From positions 3,401,501 through 3,465,500 of the forward strand of contig NZ_CP117439.1 of the NCBI RefSeq assembly GCF_030687575.1: DNA of 64,000 bases, written 5' to 3'. Below the pieces are notes generated by a model. That model was not told the origin of the DNA, searched no databases, and saw only the letters and a list, made by a program, of their open reading frames with translations. This DNA is from Pseudomonas sp. FP2309. Lineage in GTDB: Bacteria; Pseudomonadota; Gammaproteobacteria; Pseudomonadales; Pseudomonadaceae. This document shows, in pieces, positions 23,033 to 32,271 of this stretch. The position numbers and the translations under genes are program-made. The stretch's first letter is position 1. Each line of letters opens with the position of its first letter.

Positions 23033-24496
23033 ATGGAATTCACGATCCAACACTTTATCGCGCTTGCGCCGCTGCTGATCACCAGCCTCACCATCGTGGT
23101 GGTGATGCTGGCGATCGCCTGGCGCCGCAATCACTCGCAAACGTTCCTGCTGTCCTGCGCCGGTTTGAACCTGGCCCTGCTGTCGATCATCCCGGCCCTC
23201 AAGGTCGCGCCATTGGCGGTCACGCCGCTGATGATGGTCGATGACTTCGCACTGCTGTACATCGCGCTGATCCTGGTCGCGACCCTGGCCTGTGTCACCC
23301 TCGCCCACGCCTACCTCGGCGAAGGCGGCACGGGTTACCCAGGCAACCGCGAAGAGCTGTACCTGCTGATCCTGCTGGCTGCGGCCGGCGGTATCGTGCT
23401 GGTCAGCGCGCAGCACCTGGCGGGCCTGTTCATCGGTTTGGAACTGCTGTCGATCCCGACCTACGGTCTGGTGGCCTATGCCTTCTTCAACAAGCGCTCC
23501 CTGGAAGCCGGCATCAAGTACATGGTGCTGTCGGCCGCCGGTTCCGCTTTCCTGTTGTTCGGTATGGCGCTGCTCTACGCCGAAGCCGGCAGCCTGAGCT
23601 TCACCGGTATCGGTCATGCCCTGGCGACCACCAACAGCCCTGCGCCAATTGCCCAACTGGGCCTGGCCATGATGCTGATCGGCCTGGCGTTCAAGCTGTC
23701 GCTGGTGCCGTTCCACCTGTGGACTCCGGACGTGTACGAAGGCGCCCCGGCGCCAGTGGCCGCGTTCCTGGCCACGGCGTCCAAGGTGGCGGTGTTTGCG
23801 GTGATGGTGCGACTGTTCCAGATCTCGCCGGCGGCCAACACCGGCGTGCTGAGCAACGTGCTGACCGTGATCGCCATTGCCTCGATCCTGTTCGGTAACC
23901 TGCTGGCCCTGACCCAGAACAACCTCAAGCGTCTGCTGGGTTACTCGTCCATCGCCCACTTCGGCTACCTGCTGATCGCCCTGGTGGCGAGCAAAGGCCT
24001 GGCCGTGGAAGCCATCGGCGTGTACCTGGTCACCTACGTGATCACCAGCCTCGGCGCGTTTGGTGTGATCACCTTGATGTCCTCGCCTTACAAAGGCCGC
24101 GACGCCGACGCCCTGTATGAATACCGCGGCCTGTTCTGGCGGCGTCCGTACCTGACGGCCGTACTTACCGTGATGATGCTGTCCCTGGCCGGTATCCCGC
24201 TGACCGCCGGCTTTATCGGCAAGTTCTACATCGTGGCGACCGGTGTCGAAGCACACGAATGGTGGCTGGTGGCTTCGTTGGTACTGGGCAGCGCCATCGG
24301 CGTGTTCTACTACCTGCGCGTGATGGTCACCCTGTACCTGATCGAGCCAAACCTGCGCCGTGTGGATGCCGAGCTGCACTGGGAACAAAAGGCGGGCGGC
24401 GTAATGCTGCTGGCCATCGCCCTGCTCGCGTTCTTCCTGGGTGTGTACCCACAACCGTTGCTCACCCTGGTGCAGCACGCGGTACTGGGCGTTTGA
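23033..24496 (+). CDS. nuoN: NADH:quinone oxidoreductase subunit N
   Basis: 487-aa antiporter-like subunit, last gene of the operon. The signature [19 protein letters not shown] and [17 protein letters not shown] segments are present. The start [10 protein letters not shown] at 23033, 7 bp after the nuoM stop, is chosen over the long upstream extension inside nuoM. A strong intrinsic terminator follows within 25 bp, closing the 13-gene operon. Confidence 0.97.
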   Translation: MEFTIQHFIALAPLLITSLTIVVVMLAIAWRRNHSQTFLLSCAGLNLALLSIIPALKVAPLAVTPLMMVDDFALLYIALILVATLACVTLAHAYLGEGGTGYPGNREELYLLILLAAAGGIVLVSAQHLAGLFIGLELLSIPTYGLVAYAFFNKRSLEAGIKYMVLSAAGSAFLLFGMALLYAEAGSLSFTGIGHALATTNSPAPIAQLGLAMMLIGLAFKLSLVPFHLWTPDVYEGAPAPVAAFLATASKVAVFAVMVRLFQISPAANTGVLSNVLTVIAIASILFGNLLALTQNNLKRLLGYSSIAHFGYLLIALVASKGLAVEAIGVYLVTYVITSLGAFGVITLMSSPYKGRDADALYEYRGLFWRRPYLTAVLTVMMLSLAGIPLTAGFIGKFYIVATGVEAHEWWLVASLVLGSAIGVFYYLRVMVTLYLIEPNLRRVDAELHWEQKAGGVMLLAIALLAFFLGVYPQPLLTLVQHAVLGV

Positions 24497-24517
24497 TCGC
24501 TTAGGATGCAAGACAAC

Positions 24518-24545
24518 AAAACGGCGCCTTCGGGCGCCGTTTTGC
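24518..24545 (+). terminator. Rho-independent terminator of the nuo operon
   Basis: Perfect stem ACGGCGCC/GGCGCCGT (24521-24528 and 24533-24540) on a TTCG tetraloop, extended by AAA/TTT; the T tract is TTTTGCGTT. It sits about 20 bp past nuoN and just before the convergent N-acetyltransferase gene. Confidence 0.9.
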
Positions 24546-24592
24546 GTTAGTCGCAAGGTACTCTTGTTTCAGCGGCATAAGGCCCGGCCCGC

Positions 24593-25417
24593 TCAGCCCG
24601 CAATCAGGCCTTCAAGCACTGAACGTAGCTGCGGCTGCGTCGGCAAACGAATCCCGAACACCCCCTCCAGCAAGCCCAGCATGTCATCGGCATACTCAAT
24701 CGTGCGCTTGTCGCTGGGTCGGTCCAGATAATGAATCGCGTACTGGGCGTTGTTCAGGGTATGACGTTTACCCGCCGCCAACCGTGCGACTTTCAACTGC
24801 CCCACGAACGGCGAGCCCGGATGCGTGCAGACGTACCAGTTGCCGATTTCGTAGTCGATATCCGCCTGCACCTGCAGGTCGAATACATACAGGCCGCGCC
24901 ATTCGCCTGCGACCTCGGCCCATAAGGTGTAACTGCCCTCACCCTGATTGAACGTCAGGCGATACGGTTCATGGGCCGTCGCCTGTACCGCCTCGGTATC
25001 GAGCCGCAACGGGCTGCTGGGCACCATGCCGCCAAAGCCCACGTCGGTGATGTAGCGCACACCGTCCAGCGTCACCAGGCTCAGGCGATGGGTGCGTGCG
25101 GTGCGTGCATCCGGCGGGCCACCCATCACCACGCGCCCGGTGATACCGCGGGCATCGAAGCCCAGATACTGCAACAGCGCGAGGAACATCTGATTCAGCT
25201 CATAGCAGTAGCCACCGCGTCCATCGAACAAGACTTTCTGCTCAACGCTGGGCAAGTCGATCTGCACCGGCAAGCGCAGCAAGGTCGACAGGCTTTCAAA
25301 GGCGAAGGCGCACACATGGCGCAATTGCAATTCGCACAAGGTTTGCAGGGTGGGGGGTGGCGGCGAATCGTATCCCAGGCGTTGCAGATACAGGCGGCTG
25401 TGGCTCAGGCCGGACAT
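24593..25417 (-). CDS. nhoA: Arylamine N-acetyltransferase
   Basis: 274-aa enzyme that transfers acetyl from acetyl-CoA to arylamines, hydroxylamines and hydrazines. The cysteine-protease-like triad is intact: C71 in RGGYCYELN, H110 in RTHRLSLV and D125 in ITDVGFGG. The start MSGLSHSRLY at 25417 follows GAGGATCACGTG with good spacing; a longer form from 25537 lacks support. Single gene, convergent with nuoN. Physiological substrate unknown. Confidence 0.92.
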   Translation of the reverse strand: MSGLSHSRLYLQRLGYDSPPPPTLQTLCELQLRHVCAFAFESLSTLLRLPVQIDLPSVEQKVLFDGRGGYCYELNQMFLALLQYLGFDARGITGRVVMGGPPDARTARTHRLSLVTLDGVRYITDVGFGGMVPSSPLRLDTEAVQATAHEPYRLTFNQGEGSYTLWAEVAGEWRGLYVFDLQVQADIDYEIGNWYVCTHPGSPFVGQLKVARLAAGKRHTLNNAQYAIHYLDRPSDKRTIEYADDMLGLLEGVFGIRLPTQPQLRSVLEGLIAG

Positions 25418-25535
25418 CACGTGATCCTCGGGCAGGAAGAATCCATCACTATGCCGCCCTGGCGTGCAGGTTGTCATTTTGAATGAACCTTTTAGAACGC
25501 GCCCTCCTCCATTTATAACAACACAGGGAGGCACC

Positions 25536-25772
25536 ATGAGTACCGCAAAAATCTACACCATCCACTACCAACTGCATGGCACGCCCAAGTCGTTTGTAGT
25601 GCGTGCCGAAGTGATGAATAACGCTGAAGCGTGGCATTGGGCGGCCGTTGACGCTGACGTTGCCCACGTAAGCCGTATCGGCCGAGTTGGTCATGAGCAA
25701 GTGAAAAAGACCACTCGACCGTGGGCCGAGAAGTACGGCATCACCGACGTCCAATGGACACCACCGAAATAA
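25536..25772 (+). CDS. Small conserved-type hypothetical protein (78 aa)
   Basis: Starts MSTAKIYTIHYQLHG at ATG 25536 behind a strong ribosome-binding site (GGGAGG, 5 nt before the ATG). The sequence is beta-rich at the N-terminus, followed by a helix with NNAEAWHWAA. It resembles small cytosolic proteins annotated as hypothetical in many Pseudomonas, possibly of the DUF6555 type; that name is from memory and uncertain. It is divergent from the N-acetyltransferase gene and followed directly by a bidirectional terminator. Confidence 0.7.
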   Translation: MSTAKIYTIHYQLHGTPKSFVVRAEVMNNAEAWHWAAVDADVAHVSRIGRVGHEQVKKTTRPWAEKYGITDVQWTPPK

Positions 25773-25774
25773 AA

Positions 25775-25811
25775 AGCCCCGCTCGATAACGCGGGGCTCA
25801 ACCCTATTTTT
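25775..25811. terminator. Bidirectional terminator between two convergent small genes
   Basis: 8-bp stem AGCCCCGC/GCGGGGCT (25775-25782 and 25791-25798). The minus strand is followed directly by TTTTTATTT, the plus strand by CAACCCTATTTTTT. It best serves the minus-strand small gene at 25804 and probably also stops the plus-strand gene. Confidence 0.75.
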
Positions 25812-26004
25812 TCAAGTCGCCCAACGGATCGTAGGGCGGCTTTTTTTTCGACTCATCGTTGTCTTTTTTATCCAACGGGGCGATAGCCGGGCCGACGGGG
25901 TCGACCTGCGGGTCGGCCAGGTCCGGTGAGTCCGGGTCGAACCCCAGTTCATCCTTGCCGCTGGCATGTTCGTTGGAAGGCGGGCCATCAGTACGCTTGG
26001 TCAT
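25804..26004 (-). CDS. Small acidic proline-rich protein (66 aa)
   Basis: Starts MTKRTDGPPS at ATG 26004; an AGGAG lies 6 nt upstream, making the GTG at 26007 less likely. The composition is Asp/Pro/Lys-rich with no hydrophobic core, repeating a PDSPDLADPQVDP pattern, so it is probably intrinsically disordered and soluble. It lies 12 bp downstream of another small acidic ORF on the same strand. No family recognised. Confidence 0.6.
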   Translation of the reverse strand: MTKRTDGPPSNEHASGKDELGFDPDSPDLADPQVDPVGPAIAPLDKKDNDESKKKPPYDPLGDLKK

Positions 26005-26016
26005 CACGGTCTCCTG

Positions 26017-26196
26017 TTACAGCGGGCGGGCTTTGTCGTGGAGGTGTTCCAGGTCTTCTTCGACGCGTTCCACGTCATCCTCCGGTCCACGTTCTTTTGG
26101 GTCATTCGGGCGCAATGCATCGTTGTCGCGCTCTTCTTCACCGGGCGTGCGGTCGGGGTCGGGCGTACCGGGCGGGGGTTGTTTGTACTCAGGCAT
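26017..26196 (-). CDS. Small acidic protein (59 aa)
   Basis: Starts MPEYKQPPPGTPDPDRT at ATG 26196, with GAGGTGA upstream. Pro/Asp/Glu/Arg-rich, lacking hydrophobic segments; the C-terminal half (DDVERVEEDLEHLHDKA) is predicted helical and could form a short coiled coil. It forms a two-gene unit with the similar acidic ORF just downstream. Function unknown; disorder and charge recall small stress-related proteins of pseudomonads, but this is only a guess. Confidence 0.6.
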   Translation of the reverse strand: MPEYKQPPPGTPDPDRTPGEEERDNDALRPNDPKERGPEDDVERVEEDLEHLHDKARPL

Positions 26197-26346
26197 GATG
26201 TTCACCTCAGAGGGATTGGTGGCCTACACAGGTTTGGATAAAGCCCTGCCAGGCATCGTTCAACTTGATTGCCGCACGGTCGCCCGCGCGTGAGAAGATG
26301 CCGCCCTGCCCTATCCCCCTGCCCAGACTAAGGAGATTGCCCCCGG

Positions 26347-26868
26347 ATGTTCGAACTCAAACCCTGCGACCCCGCCACCTATCGTCAACAGACCCGCCGC
26401 AGCACCTTGATCGTGGCCGTGCTGTTCCTGGCGCTGGCCATGCTGCTGTCGAGCCTGGCGGTGAGGCTGTTCGGCGAACCCGGTGGCGATAACTTTCGCT
26501 TCAATGTGGGCGGTGTGTTCGCTGGCGTGCTGATCACCCTCGCGCTGGTCCGCGGCCCGTTCTGGACCCAGCCGTGGTTCTCGGCAGCGGTGTATGGCTG
26601 GCAACTCAAGCGCAGCTTGATGAGCGTGACCAATGTGATGCACAAGGTCACCGAGCGGGTACAGGCGGGCGACCCGACCGCGATGAAGGTGCTGCGTTTC
26701 TACCACCTTGGCCTGACGCAGATGCACGCGCTGGATGCCAACTCCAGTGCCCAGGCGCAACTGGTCGACGAAGTGCAAGCCCACGCAGACAACATGCAGA
26801 GGCTGGGCATCGAGACCGAGCAAACCCGCCTCGACCCCACCTGGCTGGACGCCTTGAAAAGCGCCTGA
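26347..26868 (+). CDS. DUF3087-like membrane protein
   Basis: 173 aa with two membrane helices near the N-terminus (about residues 20-42 and 55-72), then a soluble helical domain containing GDPTAMKVLRFYHLGLTQMH and a C-terminal RLDPTWLDAL. Overall pattern and length fit the DUF3087 family of gammaproteobacteria, whose function is unknown. It is divergent from the small acidic genes and convergent with the MFS gene, whose stop lies 1 bp after this one. Confidence 0.75.
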   Translation: MFELKPCDPATYRQQTRRSTLIVAVLFLALAMLLSSLAVRLFGEPGGDNFRFNVGGVFAGVLITLALVRGPFWTQPWFSAAVYGWQLKRSLMSVTNVMHKVTERVQAGDPTAMKVLRFYHLGLTQMHALDANSSAQAQLVDEVQAHADNMQRLGIETEQTRLDPTWLDALKSA

Positions 26869-26869
26869 G

Positions 26870-28003
26870 TCAGTCCACGCGAGGACTGGCCCGCCAGCAG
26901 AACAGCGCGCTCACGGCAATGGCCGCCCCTGCCACGCCAAACACCAGGGGCGCCGAGGCCACCGGCAATAGCAGCCCCGCGAGCAACGGCCCCAGACCTG
27001 CGCCGATATCGCGCCACACCGCATTGGACGCCAGCGCCGACACCCGCATCGAGCCAGGGTTACGCTCGGCCACGAGGGTGGTCACCAACGGCAGCTGCAG
27101 CGCGCGCAGCACCAGCACCGCTGCCGCGCCGACAATCACCCAATAGCTGCCGAAGGCGGTCAAGGCCAGGGCACTCAAGAACGAAAACAGCAGTAACATC
27201 GAGGTGGCGCCAAAGCGCTGCGCGGCGCGGCCACCCAGCGGGCTCAGGAGCATTTCCGAGACGTAGCGCAGCGCCATCAGGCCACCGGCGATCAGCACCG
27301 CATCGCCACCCAGGAGCTTCTGCGCCTGGATCGACAGGCCAAAGATAAACAACCCATCCAACGCCACGCCTTCGATAAACGACCACAGGGCCACGCTGTC
27401 GGGAAACCTGAAACGACGTCCAGGGCTGCTGCGCAAGTCATGGCCGGCACTCGGCAACCCCCGCGCCACCCACACGCCCGCCAGGCAACACGCGGCGAGA
27501 ATCAAAAAGATCGGGCGTGGCCCGGCCCAAAGGGTCAGCCAGCCACCCAACGGCAAGGCCAGCATCGGCCCCCAGGCGATCAGGGCCCTGGAGCGACCGG
27601 CGCGACGCGCGGCACCGACGGACTCGGAGGTCGCCAGCACTTGGGTCGAGAGGTTCAACGCCGCAAAACACAGGCCCCATACCAGCCGCAACCCCAACAA
27701 TGCGGCGAAGCCGGACAAGATGGAGTTGCCCAAGGCGCACAGCATGGCTGCACCGGCGGCGATCATGCAGGTCAGGCGATCACCGTTGCGCGCATAAAAG
27801 TTGAGCACATGCCGGTAGCCAAAAATCCGCACCAGCCGGTTCGCCGCCAGCAGCACCCCGGCCTGTGCCAGGGTGATACCAAAGGCCTGGGATTCCATGG
27901 GCAGCAGCAGGTAGAGCAACACGTCGCTGGGCAAGCATAAAGCCAGGGTCAGCGCGGCGCGGCGGGAGGTGGTGTCGGCAGTGCGTTGGGCCTGACTGGA
28001 CAT
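26870..28003 (-). CDS. MFS transporter
   Basis: 377 aa, about 11-12 predicted membrane helices, the size of a compact major facilitator protein. The loop after helix 2 (NRLVRIFGYRHVLNFYARNGDR) takes the place of the usual motif A, and a second-half loop PLGGRAAQRFG resembles the motif A repeat. Probably an exporter; the substrate cannot be read. It lies 179 bp downstream of the Dyp-type peroxidase gene on the same strand, so it may be co-transcribed, but no family link is known. Confidence 0.8.
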   Translation of the reverse strand: MSSQAQRTADTTSRRAALTLALCLPSDVLLYLLLPMESQAFGITLAQAGVLLAANRLVRIFGYRHVLNFYARNGDRLTCMIAAGAAMLCALGNSILSGFAALLGLRLVWGLCFAALNLSTQVLATSESVGAARRAGRSRALIAWGPMLALPLGGWLTLWAGPRPIFLILAACCLAGVWVARGLPSAGHDLRSSPGRRFRFPDSVALWSFIEGVALDGLFIFGLSIQAQKLLGGDAVLIAGGLMALRYVSEMLLSPLGGRAAQRFGATSMLLLFSFLSALALTAFGSYWVIVGAAAVLVLRALQLPLVTTLVAERNPGSMRVSALASNAVWRDIGAGLGPLLAGLLLPVASAPLVFGVAGAAIAVSALFCWRASPRVD

Positions 28004-28182
28004 AAATCTGAAACATTCCGAAATACTCAGGTCGCCACGGTAGCCCTCCAGAGCGCTGTATTACAACGGCCCTTCAGGCTTTTTTCGCCCAGGAGCAACA
28101 AACGTACAGCACTCGCCGCCTCCGTCGACACAGGGGGCAATGGCCGCCTGAATAAAGGCAGCACAGAATTTTCAGCCGTGGG

Positions 28183-29067
28183 TCAGCGCCCTGTCGCCGT
28201 ATCCATATTCGCCAGCGCACTGAGGTCCAGACGCCCCCCGACAGACGGCGGACACCAGTAATACCCCCCGGTGAGCGGCGTGCTGATGCGGTACAACCCA
28301 TCGACAATACCGTCTTCCAGGCCGCTCATGCGCCGCAGTTGCGCTTCGAACGCATCGAAGGAATGCCCAAACGCGAGGAACGTCAGCCCGGCCTGGCCGT
28401 TCTCGGCCCATGGCATGGAGCGGCGCACTACAAAGGCTTCGGGGCTGAAGCTTTCCTGGGCGGTACGTTTGGTGTGGGCGGACTCAGGCGCGTCGTCCAG
28501 TTCTTCGTTGTCGCCATGGCGGCGGCCGATGATGTGATCGCGTTCCTGGGCGGGCAACGCGGCGAAGCCATCCAGGTCGTGCTGCCACTGCTGGATCGCG
28601 GCGAAGCTGGCGCCGCTGTCGGTGGTCGCCGCTTCAACGGCGGCGTCGTCGTGGGGGTTTTCGGTGCCGTCTTCGTAATCGGTCAGGTCAAAGCCGGTCT
28701 TGTAGCGGAACCCCTCAAGTGACTGCACCAGGCGAAACCCTGGGGCCAGCGCCTTTTCGAACGCGCGACTGCGCAACAGCAATTCGCCGCGATCCACCCC
28801 GTGCAACCACACCCACAGGGCCTGTTGGGTCGACGGGTTATGGGCCCCCGGACCGCTGATTGCAGGGAAGGCACGCAAGCCGTCGACCTGTGCGCCCAAG
28901 GCCGTTACCAGCGGCTCACCGAAACCGACCACCGCCGACGCATCCACACGCTGTACCAACGCGTCCAGCGCAGCGGGCACGGCGGCCGGCGTCTGCACAG
29001 CAAAAAACAGATGGCGTGCCTGCAATGGCACCGGTGCGGCAAGAATGCCCGGCTGGTAGCGACTCAT
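28183..29067 (-). CDS. Dyp-type heme peroxidase (YfeX-like)
   Basis: 294-aa cytosolic peroxidase. The DyP signature is visible as YEDGTENP (residues 131-138) with catalytic D133; H198 in SAHTKRT is the likely proximal heme ligand and R215 in VVRRSMPW the distal arginine. No twin-arginine signal, so it is not an exported type A enzyme. The start MSRYQPGIL at 29067 follows an AAGGAG sequence; the longer form from 29187 is rejected. Natural substrate unknown; YfeX-type proteins oxidise porphyrinogens in vitro. Confidence 0.88.
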   Translation of the reverse strand: MSRYQPGILAAPVPLQARHLFFAVQTPAAVPAALDALVQRVDASAVVGFGEPLVTALGAQVDGLRAFPAISGPGAHNPSTQQALWVWLHGVDRGELLLRSRAFEKALAPGFRLVQSLEGFRYKTGFDLTDYEDGTENPHDDAAVEAATTDSGASFAAIQQWQHDLDGFAALPAQERDHIIGRRHGDNEELDDAPESAHTKRTAQESFSPEAFVVRRSMPWAENGQAGLTFLAFGHSFDAFEAQLRRMSGLEDGIVDGLYRISTPLTGGYYWCPPSVGGRLDLSALANMDTATGR

Positions 29068-29215
29068 GTGAACTCCTTCAAGAAAGGCGCGCAGTCTATC
29101 CCGACGAGCGGTGCAGACGCACCTGTGTGTGCGGTAAAGCGCACAAGCCTTGCAAGATTGCCCGTTGTTGGGTGACTCTCTAGTCATGCTTTGTAACTAT
29201 TCCAGGGGTAGCGAC

Positions 29216-30832
29216 ATGACCACCAGCAACCTGCTCGCCCGGCTGTTTCCCAACGCTGTGAGCGAGATTCCCGAGCAATATCGGCTCCAGGCACCGATTG
29301 AACAGCGCGAGTACCTGGTAGATGGCCAATTACAAACCTGGAACGGCCCCCTGGCCCAGGTCCAGAGCCCGGTGCAACTGGGTGATCAGCGCGTGGTGAT
29401 CGGCAGCACGCCGCTGCTGGACGCCGACACCGCCCTCACCGCCCTTGACGCCGCCGTGCGCGCCTACGACCGCGGCCAGGGCGCATGGCCGACGATGCGC
29501 GTGGTCGAGCGCATCCAGCACGTCGAAGCGTTTTTGCGGCGTATGCGTGAACAGCGCGACGCCGTGGTCAAGCTGCTGATGTGGGAGATCGGCAAGAACC
29601 TCAAGGACTCGCAGAAGGAATTCGACCGTACCTGCGACTACATCACCGACACCATCAACGCCCTCAAGGAACTGGACCGCCGCAGCAGCCGCTTCGAGCT
29701 GGAACAGGACACCCTCGGGCAAATCCGCCGCGTGCCGCTGGGTGTTGCGTTGTGCATGGGCCCTTACAACTACCCGCTCAACGAGACGTTTACCACGTTG
29801 ATCCCGGCGCTGATCATGGGCAACACCGTGGTGTTCAAACCGGCCAAGCTCGGCGTGTTGCTGATCCGCCCCTTGCTGGAGGCGTTCCGCGACAGCTTCC
29901 CGGCCGGGGTGATCAACGTGATCTACGGCAGCGGCCGCGAAACCGTCAGCGCGCTGATGGCCAGCGGCAAGATCGATATCTTTGCGTTTATCGGCACCAA
30001 CAAGGCCGCCAGCGACCTGAAGAAGCTGCACCCAAAACCCCATCGCTTGCGTGCGGCCCTGGGCCTGGATGCAAAAAATCCCGGCATCGTCCTGCCCGAG
30101 GTCGACCTGGACAATGCCGTCAGCGAAGCGCTCACCGGCTCGCTGTCATTCAACGGCCAGCGCTGCACGGCGTTGAAAATCCTGTTTGTGCACGAGGACG
30201 TAGTCGCCCCTTTCATCGAAAAATTCAACGCCAAATTGGCGACACTCAAGCCCGGCATGCCGTGGGAAGGCGGTGTGTCGCTGACGCCGCTGCCGGAAGT
30301 GGGCAAGGTGGATTACCTCAACGGACTGGTGACCGATGCGCTGCAACAGGGCGCCAGGGTGGTGAACACCGATGGCGGCATCAGTCGCGGGTCGTTCTTC
30401 TACCCGGCCGTGCTGTACCCGGTTACCCCACAGATGCGCGTGTACCACGAAGAACAGTTCGGCCCAGTGGTGCCGATCGTGCCCTACCGCGACCTGGATA
30501 CCGTCATCGAGTACGTGCTCGATTCGGACTTCGGTCAGCAACTGAGCCTTTTCGGCACCGACCCCGTGGCGGTCGGGCGACTGGTGGACACCTTCGCCAA
30601 CCAGGTCGGTCGCATCAATATCAACGCCCAGTGCCAGCGCGGCCCGGACACCTTCCCTTTCAACGGCCGCAAGAACTCGGCCGAAGGCACGCTGTCTGTG
30701 CATGACGCCTTGCGTGTGTTCTCGATCCGCACCCTGGTGGCCACCAAGTTCCAGGAAAGCAACAAGGCGCTGGTCAGCGAGATCCTGCGCAACCGCGATT
30801 CAAGCTTCCTGACCACCGACTACATCTTCTAG
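29216..30832 (+). CDS. gapN: GapN-type NADP-dependent aldehyde dehydrogenase, catalytic Glu replaced
   Basis: 538 aa; resembles non-phosphorylating NADP glyceraldehyde-3-phosphate dehydrogenase, including the C-terminal NINAQCQRGPDTFPFNGRKNS segment that matches the GapN substrate region. The nucleophile is C317 in FNGQRCTALK, and the PYNYPLNE loop supplies the oxyanion Asn. At the position of the usual general-base glutamate (34 residues before the Cys, normally E-L-G-G-K) the sequence is GLDAKNPG, giving Gly283. Function as a true GAPDH is therefore inferred with caution. It is divergent from the peroxidase gene; a FUSC-like gene follows after 14 bp. Confidence 0.85.
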   Translation: MTTSNLLARLFPNAVSEIPEQYRLQAPIEQREYLVDGQLQTWNGPLAQVQSPVQLGDQRVVIGSTPLLDADTALTALDAAVRAYDRGQGAWPTMRVVERIQHVEAFLRRMREQRDAVVKLLMWEIGKNLKDSQKEFDRTCDYITDTINALKELDRRSSRFELEQDTLGQIRRVPLGVALCMGPYNYPLNETFTTLIPALIMGNTVVFKPAKLGVLLIRPLLEAFRDSFPAGVINVIYGSGRETVSALMASGKIDIFAFIGTNKAASDLKKLHPKPHRLRAALGLDAKNPGIVLPEVDLDNAVSEALTGSLSFNGQRCTALKILFVHEDVVAPFIEKFNAKLATLKPGMPWEGGVSLTPLPEVGKVDYLNGLVTDALQQGARVVNTDGGISRGSFFYPAVLYPVTPQMRVYHEEQFGPVVPIVPYRDLDTVIEYVLDSDFGQQLSLFGTDPVAVGRLVDTFANQVGRININAQCQRGPDTFPFNGRKNSAEGTLSVHDALRVFSIRTLVATKFQESNKALVSEILRNRDSSFLTTDYIF

Positions 30833-30846
30833 AGGGACGCGAGCAG

Positions 30847-31917
30847 TTGATTAACCTGCATTTGCCGATGTTCGCCCGGCGCCTGTTGCGCCCGTTGCTC
30901 GACCCGTATCGCCGCTATCGCCATGCCAAGCTGATCCACGCCGTGCGCGTGTCCATCGGCTTGTTGGCGACGATCCTGCTGACCACCGGCATCAACCTGC
31001 CCCACGGCGAGTGGGCGTCGGTGACCATGCTGATCGTCATCGGCGGTTTGCAGCACCACGGCAACATCGGCAAAAAAGCCGTGGAACGCGCCTACGGCAC
31101 CCTGATCGGCGCCAGCGTCGGCCTGCTGTTGGTGGTGCAACAAGCGTATTTCGGCCTGCCGTTGCTGACCTACCTGCTGATGTCGGTGGTGTGCGGGTTC
31201 TTTTCCTATCACGCCATCGGCAAGGGCGGCTACATCGCGCTGCTGTCGGCGATCACCGTGTTCATCGTTGCCGGGCACGGGGACAATCCCTTGTCGGACG
31301 GGTTGTGGCGTACCGTCGATATTCTCATCGGCATCGTGCTGGCCCTGGCGTTCTCCTTCGCCCTGCCGCTATATGCAGTGTACTCGTGGCGCTACAACCT
31401 GGCGGGCGCCTTGCGTGACTGCGCCGCCATTTACAGCCGCATCATCAATGGCCAGTCGGTCACCGATGACGAACACCTCAAACTGCTCAACCGCCTCAAC
31501 GCGGCCATGGTGCAACTGCGCTCGTTGATGCCGTCGGTGTCCAAGGAAGTGCGCATCTCCATGACCGAACTGGACGCCATCCAGCGGCATTTGCGCATGT
31601 GCATCAGCACCTTGGAGATCCTTGGCAACACCCGTCCGGACCCGCGTGACGAACAGGCGACCGCGCGCATGCAGATGCTGCTGAAGGCCGAGCACCGGCA
31701 GATTCGTGTGCAGTTGGTGGGGATGGCGCGGGCGTTGAAGTCCGGGTTTACCGACAGGCTCGATCGGCAAACCACCCATGCCGTGGAGGGCGAGGGGTTG
31801 GCTGCGCCGGTGCAGAGTGCGTTGGATGGGTATCGGTTGTTGACGGTGCAACTGGCGGGGAATGTGGAGGGGATGCGGGGGCGGTTGGCGAAGAGTTCAT
31901 CGCGCTGGAACATCTGA
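30847..31917 (+). CDS. FUSC-family inner-membrane protein (aromatic acid exporter-like)
   Basis: 356 aa. The N-terminal 180 residues hold about six closely packed helices with the conserved GEWASVTMLIVIGGLQHHGNIGKKAVERAYGTLIGA region (in parts) typical of FUSC/YccS/AaeB proteins; the remainder is a cytoplasmic helical domain. It is half the length of AaeB, so it may act as a dimer. The start is TTG 30847, supported by GAGGGA about 8-10 nt upstream; ATG 30868 is an alternative. Probably co-transcribed with the dehydrogenase just upstream. Confidence 0.8.
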   Translation: MINLHLPMFARRLLRPLLDPYRRYRHAKLIHAVRVSIGLLATILLTTGINLPHGEWASVTMLIVIGGLQHHGNIGKKAVERAYGTLIGASVGLLLVVQQAYFGLPLLTYLLMSVVCGFFSYHAIGKGGYIALLSAITVFIVAGHGDNPLSDGLWRTVDILIGIVLALAFSFALPLYAVYSWRYNLAGALRDCAAIYSRIINGQSVTDDEHLKLLNRLNAAMVQLRSLMPSVSKEVRISMTELDAIQRHLRMCISTLEILGNTRPDPRDEQATARMQMLLKAEHRQIRVQLVGMARALKSGFTDRLDRQTTHAVEGEGLAAPVQSALDGYRLLTVQLAGNVEGMRGRLAKSSSRWNI

Positions 31918-32102
31918 GGCTGATTAAAACAGGGTGGACCTAGAAAACCTTAATACCCTTGATTTCCAATACCAACATAAAAAGCGACATAGGCAAACTG
32001 ACCGCGAAACACTCTTCTACCCAACTCCCCCCTGCACGGTTAGGCCGCACGGGCGGCGCGGCGGGCAAGGTTTATAAGGCGCTTGAGGGATAGTTTGAAT
32101 CT

Positions 32103-32120
32103 ACTGTCAGAAATGACAGT
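32103..32120 (+). ncRNA. GNRA-tetraloop hairpin, part of a possible small RNA
   Basis: ACTGTCA/TGACAGT 7-bp perfect stem closed by a GAAA loop. It sits about 150 bp upstream of the orphan terminator at 32272. The 5' end of any transcript is unknown, so the boundaries given are only those of the hairpin. Confidence 0.3.
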
Positions 32121-32271
32121 GGCGACGAGCGGTAAAACACCCCTCGCGTTCGGCAAGTAGGGCGCAAAGCTGAGCAATCGGCGACACCGCCTTTTTCTTA
32201 CATTTTTTTCACGTTTTATTCACATCCCGAGACGTAGTGTGAAGCCTCATCCGTTACAAACGTTGCACATC

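Noticed and set aside
29068..29187. N-terminal extension of the Dyp-type peroxidase
   Set aside because: A start at MSRYQPG (29067) has a ribosome-binding site directly upstream; the extension lies in the divergent promoter and matches no signal peptide.
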